In this document: in pieces, positions 7,166-14,629 of the stretch | Layout of the letters: each line of letters starts with the position of its first letter | Position numbering within the stretch: position 1 is the first letter of the stretch | Assembly: GCA_002329365.1 (NCBI GenBank) | Contig: DCUB01000045.1 | Span: forward strand, 1 to 60,020 | Source of the DNA: Ruminococcaceae bacterium UBA1425 | Lineage (GTDB): Bacteria > Bacillota > Clostridia > Oscillospirales > Acutalibacteraceae | Direction: 5' to 3' | Length of the DNA stretch: 60,020 nt | The notes under the pieces: model-generated | Database searches by the model: none | Seen by the model: the letters and a program-made list of their open reading frames with translations, nothing else | Told to the model about the DNA's origin: nothing | Position numbers and translations under genes: made by a program

Positions 7166-9148
7166 TCATGATATCATTTCCCTGAAATCGTCCTCGGATA
7201 TTATTTCAATGCCGAGGGACTGCGCTTTTGTGAGCTTGCTGCCGGCGTCCTCACCCGCGAGGACATAGCTTGTCTTTGATGATACCGACGAAGCCGTTTT
7301 GCCGCCGAAGCTTTCTATAATCTCCGTTGCCTCGGCTCTTGACAACGTGGGAAGCGTGCCCGTAAGAACAAAAATCTTTCCGGCAAAGCGCGTGTCGCGT
7401 ATCTCATCGAGCGAATTCATGTTTACGTTAACCGCCTTAAGCCTTTCAATAAGGTCGAGCGTCTGAGGCATTTTAATGAAGTCGGCGACGCTTTGAGCCA
7501 TAATCCCTCCGAAGCCTTCGATGACGGATATTTCCTCAACGGAGGCTTTAATAAGTTCGTCAATCGTTCCGAAGCGGGAGGCAAGAAGCTTTGCCGCTTT
7601 TTCGCCGATATGGCGGATGCCTAAGGCGTATATAAGCCTTGACAGGCTGTTGCCCTTTGAACGCTCAATCGCCGAAATGAGGTTTGATGCGCTCTTTTCG
7701 CCAAGACCTTCAAGCGAAGCTATCTGTCCGGCAGTGAGCAGGTAAATATCGGCCGGATTCTTTATAAGACCGTTTCTTACAAGGTTTTCAAGCACGGACT
7801 CGCCGAGCCCCTCGATGTCCATAGCGTCCCTTGAGCAGAAATGAATGATGTTTCGAAGAAGCTGCGCGGGACATTCCGGGTTGATGCAGCGAACGGCGGA
7901 CTCGCCCTCCTCGCGTACAACGCGCGCGTCGCAGGAAGGACAGGTGTCGGGAAGACGGTAGGGGACGCTGCCTTCCCGGTGGCTGACGACGGACAAAACC
8001 TCGGGTATAATGTCGCCCGCCTTTCGGACTATAACCTCGTCGCCGATACGTATATCCTTTTCGGTTATGAAATCCTGATTATGGAGCGTGGCGCGGCTTA
8101 CCGTTGTGCCCGCAAGACTGACAGGGGAGAGGACCGCCGTCGGCGTCAGGACGCCTGTTCTGCCCACGTTGACCTCGACGGAAAGCAGCTCTGTTGTCTT
8201 CTCCTCGGGCGGATATTTGAACGCCACCGCCCACTTGGGGAATTTTGACGTGCTTCCGAGTATCCGGTGAGTTGCGAACGAATCGACCTTTATCACGGCT
8301 CCGTCGATGTCAAACGGCAGAGTGCTGCGAAGCTCGCCGATGCGCCGCACTTCGGCAACAGCGTCGTTGAAGGATGAAAATTTATTATAAAACGGAACTG
8401 TTTTGAAGCCGAGCTTTTTAATGAAGTCGAGCGACTGCCTGTGTGAATCAAGCACGGCTCCCTCGACTCGCTGAATGTTAAAAACAAAGATATCAAGCAT
8501 GCGTGAGGCGGTTATCTGCGGATTTTTCTGCCGAAGTGAGCCTGCGGCGGCATTGCGCGGATTCTTTAACGGCTTGCCGCCGTTTTCCTCCTGCTCGCGG
8601 GCAAGCCTTAAGAAAACATCGTGCGGCATATAGACCTCGCCGCGAACCTCTATAAAGGGCAGATTTTCCGTAAGACGGAGAGGGACGGAGCGGATTGTAC
8701 GGAGGTTTGCCGTAACGTCCTCTCCCGTTCGCCCGTCGCCGCGCGTCGAGCCTCTTACAAAGACGCCGTTTTCGTATTCAAGCGAAACGGAAAGACCGTC
8801 TATTTTCGGCTCAACGACGTATTCGGCGGCGCCGACGGCGTCTGTTACTCTTTTTGCGAAGGCGTACAGCTCCTCCTCGCTGAACGCGTCCTGAAGGCTT
8901 TCCATGACTACGTCGTGAACGACAGGCATAAACAGTCTGTCGGCGCTGCCGCCGACGCGCTGTGTAGGCGAATCGTCGGCGACAAGCTCCGGAAAAGCCT
9001 TTTCAAGCTCCAAAAGCTCCCTAAGAAGCCTGTCGTATTCATAGTCGCTGATTTCCGGGTCGTCGTCGACGTAGTATTTCTTACTGTGGTAATTCAGAAT
9101 TTCGCGAAGCTCTAAAGCTCTTTTTTCGGCGTTTTTTAATTCCTTCAT
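7166..9148 (-). CDS. ligA: NAD-dependent DNA ligase LigA
   Basis: At 660 residues it is the usual length. The order is: N-terminal Ia domain with YYVDDDPEISDYEYD (about 25-39), adenylation domain with the AMP-accepting Lys115 in EPKIDG, OB fold, four-cysteine zinc finger (CPSC ... CINPEC at about 405-427), helix-hairpin-helix repeats (about 450-560, with GIRHIGEKAAKLL), and a C-terminal BRCT domain (about 585-660). It seals nicks in replication and repair. AAGGTGA precedes the ATG. YunB lies 11 bases upstream on the same strand. Confidence 0.98.
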   Translation of the reverse strand: MKELKNAEKRALELREILNYHSKKYYVDDDPEISDYEYDRLLRELLELEKAFPELVADDSPTQRVGGSADRLFMPVVHDVVMESLQDAFSEEELYAFAKRVTDAVGAAEYVVEPKIDGLSVSLEYENGVFVRGSTRGDGRTGEDVTANLRTIRSVPLRLTENLPFIEVRGEVYMPHDVFLRLAREQEENGGKPLKNPRNAAAGSLRQKNPQITASRMLDIFVFNIQRVEGAVLDSHRQSLDFIKKLGFKTVPFYNKFSSFNDAVAEVRRIGELRSTLPFDIDGAVIKVDSFATHRILGSTSKFPKWAVAFKYPPEEKTTELLSVEVNVGRTGVLTPTAVLSPVSLAGTTVSRATLHNQDFITEKDIRIGDEVIVRKAGDIIPEVLSVVSHREGSVPYRLPDTCPSCDARVVREEGESAVRCINPECPAQLLRNIIHFCSRDAMDIEGLGESVLENLVRNGLIKNPADIYLLTAGQIASLEGLGEKSASNLISAIERSKGNSLSRLIYALGIRHIGEKAAKLLASRFGTIDELIKASVEEISVIEGFGGIMAQSVADFIKMPQTLDLIERLKAVNVNMNSLDEIRDTRFAGKIFVLTGTLPTLSRAEATEIIESFGGKTASSVSSKTSYVLAGEDAGSKLTKAQSLGIEIISEDDFREMIS

Positions 9149-9159
9149 ATCTGTTCACC

Positions 9160-9816
9160 TTAGCTTTTATCTAAGTTTGCGTAAAAATCGGGCACATATC
9201 CGACAATAACAGTTTCGGCTATGCAGAACTGCGTGCTGATGCTCCGCGTGGTGCTGTAATCGGGCAAGACGACGCATACGGTAGCGTCGATATTCAGCAT
9301 CATGCGGTGAATAGTCTGGTTTATTCCCGCGGATAAAAAACTGTTCGACAGGTCGCAAACGGCGTAGCCGGTAAGAGTAATTTTTACATTTATGTTCGGT
9401 CCTCTGCCGTAGAGCAAATATATACCCGTAAGCGAGCCGACGGGTATTTTTACGTCGTAACGACGGAATTCGGAAATGCGGCTCTCGATTGTTTTGCCGA
9501 GGTTCGCTTTGAGGAGATTGATTTTCAAAGCGTCTGTCTTAATTGACGTTACCTGTCCTTCATTGTTCTTTTCAACGGTTACAAGCTCGTCGTACAGCTT
9601 TCCGTACGAGGAAAGCAGGTCGGTGACAGAGCTGTCGATTGCACTTTCCGCAAGTGCGACGGCGCGAGAGGCAGCGAGACTGTTTATCTGCGGCCTCAGC
9701 TTCGCGTCGGCAAAAAGAAGGAGTATTATAAACAGCACAGACGCGGAAAAAGCGCGGAACATCAGCCTTTTCTGACGCGGCGTATAATATCTTTTTCTGC
9801 GTTTCTGCCGCTTCAT
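9160..9816 (-). CDS. yunB: Sporulation protein YunB
   Basis: The ATG at 9816, preceded by CGGAG, is preferred to the one at 9825. The 218-residue protein has a basic N-terminus (KRQKRRKRYYTPRQKR), one membrane anchor (about 22-38), then the conserved RPQINSLAASRAVALAESAID and the IPVGSLTGIYLLYGRGPNINVKITLTGYA segment typical of YunB. The family is restricted to endospore formers and in Bacillus is made under sigma-E in the mother cell. Its presence is the best evidence in the window that the host sporulates. It probably shares a transcript with ligA. Confidence 0.93.
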   Translation of the reverse strand: MKRQKRRKRYYTPRQKRLMFRAFSASVLFIILLLFADAKLRPQINSLAASRAVALAESAIDSSVTDLLSSYGKLYDELVTVEKNNEGQVTSIKTDALKINLLKANLGKTIESRISEFRRYDVKIPVGSLTGIYLLYGRGPNINVKITLTGYAVCDLSNSFLSAGINQTIHRMMLNIDATVCVVLPDYSTTRSISTQFCIAETVIVGYVPDFYANLDKS

Positions 9817-9847
9817 TGCACACATCTCCGAATCATGTAATCAGATA

Positions 9848-9855
9848 ATTATATG
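9848..9855 (-). promoter_or_regulatory. Possible -10 element (CATATAAT) upstream of yunB
   Basis: Minus strand CATATAAT lies about 32 bases before the yunB start. It resembles both a sigma-A -10 and the sigma-E -10 pattern. No convincing -35 of either type is visible, so the assignment is weak. Confidence 0.35.
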
Positions 9856-9951
9856 ATTTTTCAGGATAAAATGTGCAAAGAAAGACTTAAAAGGGGTGTT
9901 TTTATTATTTTATCATGCAGTCTTTTGAAAAGCAATGAAAAAAGAGCAAAC

Positions 9952-10011
9952 ATGCAAGGATAATATGTAAGGCAGATTTTACTTGCATAATAACCGTCGA
10001 TATGATACGAT
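9952..10011 (+). promoter_or_regulatory. Promoter with flanking inverted half-sites for the MIF-CAP-PLC operon
   Basis: TTGCAT (9983-9988), 17-base spacer and TACGAT (10006-10011, with TGA extension) form a plausible sigma-A promoter. The -35 is part of CTTGCAT (9982-9988), the exact inverted copy of ATGCAAG at 9952-9958. The half-site centres are 30 bases apart, about three helical turns. This may be an operator. The rest of the 9826-10044 gap shows nothing further. Confidence 0.5.
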
Positions 10012-10044
10012 ATTTTCGATAAATTTTAGAAGGGGAGTCGTAAT

Positions 10045-10386
10045 ATGCCTTATATCAGCACAAAAACCTCGGTACCCGTTTCCGATGAAAAGCGCGAAGC
10101 CATCAAAAAAAGCTTTGGCAAGGCTATAGAAATATTTCCCGGAAAATCCGAACGCTGGCTGATGCTCAGCTTCGAGGACAATGCAAAGATGTATTTCGCC
10201 GGCTCCGACAGCGGCGCCGCATTTGTCGAGGTCAAGCTGCTCGGCAGGGCAAGCGGAGCGGCCTTCGATAAGATGACCGCGGAGATATGCAATATATTGA
10301 GCAAAGAACTTTCAGTTCCGCAGGACAGAATTTATGTAAAATACGAGGAATGCGAGCACTGGGGCTGGAACGGCGGGAATTTCTGA
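10045..10386 (+). CDS. MIF / phenylpyruvate tautomerase-like protein
   Basis: The 113-residue protein has the tautomerase-superfamily layout of macrophage migration inhibitory factor: catalytic Pro2 straight after the initiator Met, a beta-alpha-beta repeat, and the C-terminal HWGWNGGNF that matches the MIF ending. Length is that of MIF (about 115). The Cys-x-x-Cys of mammalian MIF is absent. It should form a trimer catalysing keto-enol tautomerisation of phenylpyruvate-like compounds; the true substrate is unknown. GAAGGGGAG precedes the ATG. It is the first gene of an operon with the CAP protein (22-base gap). Confidence 0.9.
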   Translation: MPYISTKTSVPVSDEKREAIKKSFGKAIEIFPGKSERWLMLSFEDNAKMYFAGSDSGAAFVEVKLLGRASGAAFDKMTAEICNILSKELSVPQDRIYVKYEECEHWGWNGGNF

Positions 10387-10408
10387 TTCACACAAAACGG
10401 AGTATAAA

Positions 10409-11137
10409 ATGCGAAGGCTTTCTGATATAATAAAAATTATAAAACCGTTTTTTTCGGCTTGCGTAATCGTTATAGTTGTTTTAGCCACAGGAATATATTG
10501 CGGCAACAGCGACTCTTTTTTTGACTCGGCAGGAGTATATGACGAAAGCGTGACGGAAGCGGAGCTTATCGGCAGCGCCGAGACGGAGAGTCTTGTTTCG
10601 GAAACCGAAGGCGAAACAAGTATAGCGGAAACAAAGGCGGATAGAACTACTCAAAAAAAATCGGTCCCCGCCTCGACTTACGCCGCCACAACGGTTACGA
10701 CTACCGCGCCCCGAAGATTTACGCTCACGCCGCAGTTCAGCAAAAGCGCCTACATCAACACCGTCGTTAAGCTGACAAACAAGTACAGGGAGGAAGCCGG
10801 CGTCGGAAAGCTTTCAACCGACTTTAAGCTTATGAACGCCGCACAGACAAGGGCTGAGGAATGCGCCTCCATTGACAACATAAGGGTAGACGGCAAGCCT
10901 CATACAAGGCCAGACGGCTCTAAATGGTACACAGTCTTAGGAATAGCCGAAAATTACAACTACGGCGAAAACACGGGGCAGGGGTGCGACACCCCCGAAT
11001 ATATGGTGGATATATGGATGAGCTCCGAGGGGCACAGGGACAATATTCAAAACGAAGAATACACGAAAATCGGCGTCGGCTGCGCCGTTTCCGAAGACGG
11101 AACTGTTTATTGCGTACAGATTTTTTACAAGCCATAA
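10409..11137 (+). CDS. Membrane-anchored or secreted CAP-domain protein
   Basis: The 242-residue protein starts with a short cytosolic segment and a hydrophobic helix (about 13-32, FFSACVIVIVVLATGIY), acting as anchor or signal. A Glu/Ser/Thr/Ala-rich linker follows (about 45-105), then a CAP/SCP domain (about 115-242). The domain keeps the usual His and Glu cavity residues (HTRPDGSKW, ENYNYG, EGHRDNI) and the closing VQIFYKP strand. Bacterial CAP proteins are extracellular with roles in envelope or spore-related processes; the biochemical function is not established. It sits between the MIF-like and PI-PLC-like genes with gaps of 22 and 16 bases. Confidence 0.92.
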   Translation: MRRLSDIIKIIKPFFSACVIVIVVLATGIYCGNSDSFFDSAGVYDESVTEAELIGSAETESLVSETEGETSIAETKADRTTQKKSVPASTYAATTVTTTAPRRFTLTPQFSKSAYINTVVKLTNKYREEAGVGKLSTDFKLMNAAQTRAEECASIDNIRVDGKPHTRPDGSKWYTVLGIAENYNYGENTGQGCDTPEYMVDIWMSSEGHRDNIQNEEYTKIGVGCAVSEDGTVYCVQIFYKP

Positions 11138-11153
11138 CAAAGGGATGGTGTTA

Positions 11154-12077
11154 ATGATTTATAACAGGTGGATGTCATACATCAAGGACGACGTAAGTCT
11201 GACGCATCTTGTAATGCCCGGAGCACACAACGCCGGCAGCTACAAAATGAACGCCATGGCGTGCTGTCAGGACGGCGACCTTTACAAACAGGCAAACTAC
11301 GGCGTCCGTCATTTTTGCATACGTATGAACACAAACCGCAGGGGAGAACTGGTGATGAGCCACGGCGTCGCGAAGGGCGTCGTAGTAAAGGGCGCGCTTG
11401 AGGGACTGCGCAGGGCTATGGATGAGAACCCGACGGAGTTTTTCATCCTCGACATACGCGAGTATTATCCCCAGTCTTTCGGCCCCGTTAAGCTGATATC
11501 AAAAGCCGAACCGCAAGAGGTCAACAGGCTGCTTGATGAAATACTTGAGCCAAATAAATACGCACTTGACGATTTTGACCATATCAGCAACGTCACAATG
11601 GGCGATATCAGAAGGTCGGGCAAGAGGTTTCTGATTGTCAATTACAGGCGGGCTTACAAGTACAGTCACAAGTGTGAATGCATTTTCCCCTGGGACAAAA
11701 CGATATACGGCTCGAAGCCCGAAAGGTTTGTCAAAGAAGCTCCGCGTTTTTTCGACAGCTACACGACAAACGGGCTTTACTGGTTCCAGACTCAGCAGAC
11801 GCCGAACTTCGGGACGGATAACGGCTTGAAATCCCCGCGAAAGCTCGACCGCATGGTGCGCCCTTATTTCGGCGAAATTATAGACGCTATTGCCAAAAAC
11901 CCCGTTTATCTTGAAAGAGCAAACATAATATCCGGCGACTTCATGACGGAAGACTACATGAAGTGCGGCCGGATACTGACGCTGAATTTATTAAAACAAA
12001 ACGTACGCGAAGAATCGGCTGAGGAATTTGAAAAGGCTCTATGGTTAAGCGCCGGACAATCGGCGGTCAAAGCCTGA
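11154..12077 (+). CDS. PI-PLC X-domain-like phosphodiesterase
   Basis: The ATG at 11154 is preferred, with AAAGGGATGG upstream; ATG 11145 is in frame. The 307-residue protein has the PI-PLC layout: MPGAHNAGS with the first catalytic His (about residue 25), then RHFCIRMN and LVMSHG with Arg and the second His (about 55-70). Compared with secreted Bacillus PI-PLC, the Asp after the first His is Asn and the DIR Asp is Cys. No signal peptide is visible, so it would stay in the cytoplasm unless exported otherwise. It could cleave inositol phospholipids or a related phosphodiester. The 3' end overlaps the convergent Gfo/Idh gene by 11 bases. Confidence 0.85.
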   Translation: MIYNRWMSYIKDDVSLTHLVMPGAHNAGSYKMNAMACCQDGDLYKQANYGVRHFCIRMNTNRRGELVMSHGVAKGVVVKGALEGLRRAMDENPTEFFILDIREYYPQSFGPVKLISKAEPQEVNRLLDEILEPNKYALDDFDHISNVTMGDIRRSGKRFLIVNYRRAYKYSHKCECIFPWDKTIYGSKPERFVKEAPRFFDSYTTNGLYWFQTQQTPNFGTDNGLKSPRKLDRMVRPYFGEIIDAIAKNPVYLERANIISGDFMTEDYMKCGRILTLNLLKQNVREESAEEFEKALWLSAGQSAVKA

Positions 12078-13200
12078 TTATCTGGTCCTTAAGTGGAGTG
12101 CCGGGGCGGAATCTCGGCATGTCGACGACTTTTCCGCCGTTTGTTACGGAAAGCTCCGAAAGCAGCCCGACTGCCGTCCACTCGCAGGCGTCATAAACGT
12201 CAATTGCAGGCTTTTTGCCGTTGATGACGGCGTCAAGAAAATCGTCAACAAGGAAAAAATCGCCGCCCCAGTGACCGGATTTTTTCTGCTCCTCCGTTGC
12301 GTTTTTATATCGCTCCGGCAGGTATTTTTCGTAATAATCCGAAAGCGGAGACCATTTGCGGTCGTGGTCCTCCGGCGTTTCGATAAAGACCTTGTGATCG
12401 TCGCCTAAACCGCGCGGAGCCTCATAGCAGCCCTTTGTGCCCTGAAGGCTGTAATACGACATGTTGTGCGGACGCCTCGACATGCAGTCGACGCGAATTT
12501 TAATTAGCCCGCCGCTTTCCATCTGGCACAACGTCAAAGTAGTGTCGTCCTGACGAAGCCCTTCAATTGCTGCAATATTCTGCCCGCTCGAGCAGGTTAT
12601 GACAGACTTTACATGGTCGACCTCGAACCACTGCGCAACGGGCCCTATGCTGTGCGTGGGGTAAAAGCAGCCCCTTTTGCCGAGCTGCCAGTATTTGCGC
12701 CAGGTGGACATGCCGGAACCGGAGCGTTTTACTATATGCACAACGTTGTGGAGGTATTCGCCCTCACCGAAGTACACGTCGCCGAATAGCCCGTCCTTTA
12801 CCATAGCTCTTATAACTGAATTCTGGGGGATGTAGCAGTAATTTTCGGCAAACATATATGTCTTTTCCGAGGCTTCAACTGCCTCGATAAGCCACCAAAG
12901 CTCGTCAATCGTAACACCCGCCGTAACCTCCGAAAGAACGTGACGCCCCGATTCAAGAGCCTGTATTGCCATAGGGACATGGCACTGCATGGGAGTAGCT
13001 ATGACGACGGCGTCGATATCGCTTTCGAGCATATCCTCATAAATCCTGTACCTGTGCGGAATGTTATACCTTTCGACGGCTCTGTCAAGCACCTCGTCGT
13101 CAAGGTCGCATAAAGCCGTAACCTCGCAAAGCTCCGGCCTGTTTTTAAAGCCCGCGACAGTGCTAAGGCCTCTGCCGCCTACAATTCCAACCTTTAACAT
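12067..13200 (-). CDS. Gfo/Idh/MocA-family protein resembling GH109 NAD-dependent glycosidases
   Basis: The 377-residue protein has an N-terminal NAD-binding Rossmann fold (VGIVGGRGLS at 3-12) and a C-terminal alpha/beta substrate domain. The usual EKP motif, whose Lys serves dehydrogenases, is replaced by SEVTAG (about 92-97). That replacement, the AENYCY segment and CFYPTHSIGPVAQWF (about 180-194) resemble GH109 glycosidases, which use NAD in an elimination mechanism, more than ordinary dehydrogenases. The natural substrate is unknown and an oxidoreductase role is not excluded. It has no signal peptide. It stands alone; AGAGGTAG precedes the ATG. Confidence 0.8.
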   Translation of the reverse strand: MLKVGIVGGRGLSTVAGFKNRPELCEVTALCDLDDEVLDRAVERYNIPHRYRIYEDMLESDIDAVVIATPMQCHVPMAIQALESGRHVLSEVTAGVTIDELWWLIEAVEASEKTYMFAENYCYIPQNSVIRAMVKDGLFGDVYFGEGEYLHNVVHIVKRSGSGMSTWRKYWQLGKRGCFYPTHSIGPVAQWFEVDHVKSVITCSSGQNIAAIEGLRQDDTTLTLCQMESGGLIKIRVDCMSRRPHNMSYYSLQGTKGCYEAPRGLGDDHKVFIETPEDHDRKWSPLSDYYEKYLPERYKNATEEQKKSGHWGGDFFLVDDFLDAVINGKKPAIDVYDACEWTAVGLLSELSVTNGGKVVDMPRFRPGTPLKDQIIRL

Positions 13201-13230
13201 AATTTCTACCTCTTTTTTTTATTGATATAT

Positions 13231-13336
13231 GTAGGAAACGGTCTCGTCTAACCCCTGATTTGTAGATGCGGCGCCCTCGACGCCCCGTTTGTTGTCCCTT
13301 TATTAAGCGTCTGATTTCGGCGCGCCGTGTCCCTAC
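13231..13336. repeat. Degenerate palindromic repeat cluster (types A, D, B)
   Basis: Within the 229-base gap 13201-13429 lie a half-length type A unit (GTAGGAAACGGTC, 13231-13243), a type D unit (13261-13287, with CTCGACGCCCCG) and most of a type B unit (13318-13336, ending CGCCGTGTCCCTAC). All are decayed relative to copies elsewhere in the window. No gene or RNA is seen in the gap. Confidence 0.75.
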
Positions 13337-13429
13337 GTACAGTGCATTCCCAGTCGTTTATCGGAACGTATCGTTTATTGTATTATAGCATCAATATACC
13401 CCTTAGTCAACATAAAATCAGGAGGTCAT

Positions 13430-13963
13430 ATGAATATTCTTCTTCTTACGGCAAGCCCGCGCGCAAACGGCAGCACGGATTTTATGGCAGGCGCGTTCAA
13501 AAGGGGAGCCGAGGAGCGAGGAAACAAGGTGGCGGTGGTACGGGCATACGACATGAAGGTTATGCCGTGTATCGGCTGCGAACGCTGCAAGGAAAGAAAC
13601 GGGGTTTGCGTTTACCGTGACGATATGTCGGTTATAATGCGTCTGCTCGACAGCACTGACATGCTCGTAATTGCTTCACCCGTGTATTGGTGGGGCTTTC
13701 CCGCACCGTTGAAAGCCATTATCGACAGGCTCTACGCAAGGGACATTCAGAAGCTGCGGGTTCGCTCATCCGCCCTGCTGATGAATGCCTACGACGAGGA
13801 CGCGTTCGAATCCCCCGTAGGGCAATATATTAAAATATGCGATTATCTCAGGCTTGAAATAGCGGGTATAATAACTATCGGAGGCGTGAGGGAAAAGGGT
13901 GGCGTTAAAAAGTCGGAAAGGATAGGCGAGGTTTTCGCTTTAGGAAAATCAATCATACCTTAG
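13430..13963 (+). CDS. NADPH-dependent FMN reductase / iron-sulfur flavoprotein-like protein
   Basis: The 177-residue protein has a flavodoxin-like fold: FMN phosphate loop SPRANGSTDFM (9-19), then SPVYWWGFPAPLKAIIDRLYA (about 84-104). A compact cysteine motif CIGCERCKERNGVC (about 48-61, CX2CX2CX6C) resembles the [4Fe-4S]-binding motif of archaeal/clostridial iron-sulfur flavoproteins. It likely transfers electrons or reduces quinone-like compounds in the cytoplasm. AGGAGG precedes the ATG. The LOG-family gene follows 10 bases downstream in the same operon. Confidence 0.9.
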   Translation: MNILLLTASPRANGSTDFMAGAFKRGAEERGNKVAVVRAYDMKVMPCIGCERCKERNGVCVYRDDMSVIMRLLDSTDMLVIASPVYWWGFPAPLKAIIDRLYARDIQKLRVRSSALLMNAYDEDAFESPVGQYIKICDYLRLEIAGIITIGGVREKGGVKKSERIGEVFALGKSIIP

Positions 13964-13973
13964 GAGTTAGTAT

Positions 13974-14564
13974 ATGAAGATTTGTGTTTTCGGCGCGTCG
14001 AGTAACGAGATTAACAAAGAATATATCGACAATGTGGAGCTGCTGGGCGAAAAAATGGCAAAAAGGGGGCATTCCCTTATTTTCGGCGGCGGCGCCGACG
14101 GATTGATGGGAGCCGCGGCAAGGGGCATGACAAAATATAACGGCGAGATTATCGGCGTTGCCCCGTCGTTTTTTAATGTCGACGGTGTTTTATATGAAAA
14201 ATGCACCGACTTTATTTTTACAGAAACCATGCACGAGCGAAAGAAGATAATGGAGGACAGCGCCGACGCGTTTATAACCGTTCCGGGAGGCATCGGCACG
14301 TTCGAGGAGTTTTTTGAGGTATTAACACTGAAACAGCTCGGCAGGCATAAAAAACCGATAGCCGTTTACAACGTAAACGGCTACTTCGACGACATGCTTA
14401 AACTGATGAACACCGCCGTCATACAGAATTTTATGAGGAAAGAGAGCACCGGGCTTTACAGCGCCTTTAACGGTGCCGACAAAATGCTCGATTATATAGA
14501 AAACTACGACGAATGTGAATACAACCCGGTTAAACTGAAGTTTCTGAGAAATCTTGAAAAATAA
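13974..14564 (+). CDS. LOG-family protein (TIGR00730-type nucleotide phosphoribohydrolase)
   Basis: The 196-residue Rossmann-like protein carries the family hallmark PGGIGTFEE (about 103-111), plus FGGGADGLMGAAARG (about 38-52) and the conserved METMHERKKIM catalytic Arg-Lys region. Members cleave ribose 5-phosphate from AMP-type or cytokinin nucleotides; in bacteria they are often called lysine-decarboxylase-like by mistake. Cytoplasmic. TAGGAG precedes the ATG. A bidirectional terminator follows 14 bases after the stop. Confidence 0.92.
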   Translation: MKICVFGASSNEINKEYIDNVELLGEKMAKRGHSLIFGGGADGLMGAAARGMTKYNGEIIGVAPSFFNVDGVLYEKCTDFIFTETMHERKKIMEDSADAFITVPGGIGTFEEFFEVLTLKQLGRHKKPIAVYNVNGYFDDMLKLMNTAVIQNFMRKESTGLYSAFNGADKMLDYIENYDECEYNPVKLKFLRNLEK

Positions 14565-14578
14565 TAACTCCTATGCAA

Positions 14579-14617
14579 AACCGCCCGTTCCCGCCGAAAA
14601 GGCAGAACCGGGCGGTT
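14579..14617. terminator. Bidirectional intrinsic terminator
   Basis: AACCGCCCGTTC (14579-14590) pairs with GAACCGGGCGGTT (14605-14617) with one bulge; inner bases also pair. It lies between the convergent LOG-family and histidine kinase genes. On the minus strand it is followed by TTTTGC, on the plus strand only by ATCCTTAT, so it should work best leftward. Confidence 0.75.
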
Positions 14618-14629
14618 ATCCTTATGCTT

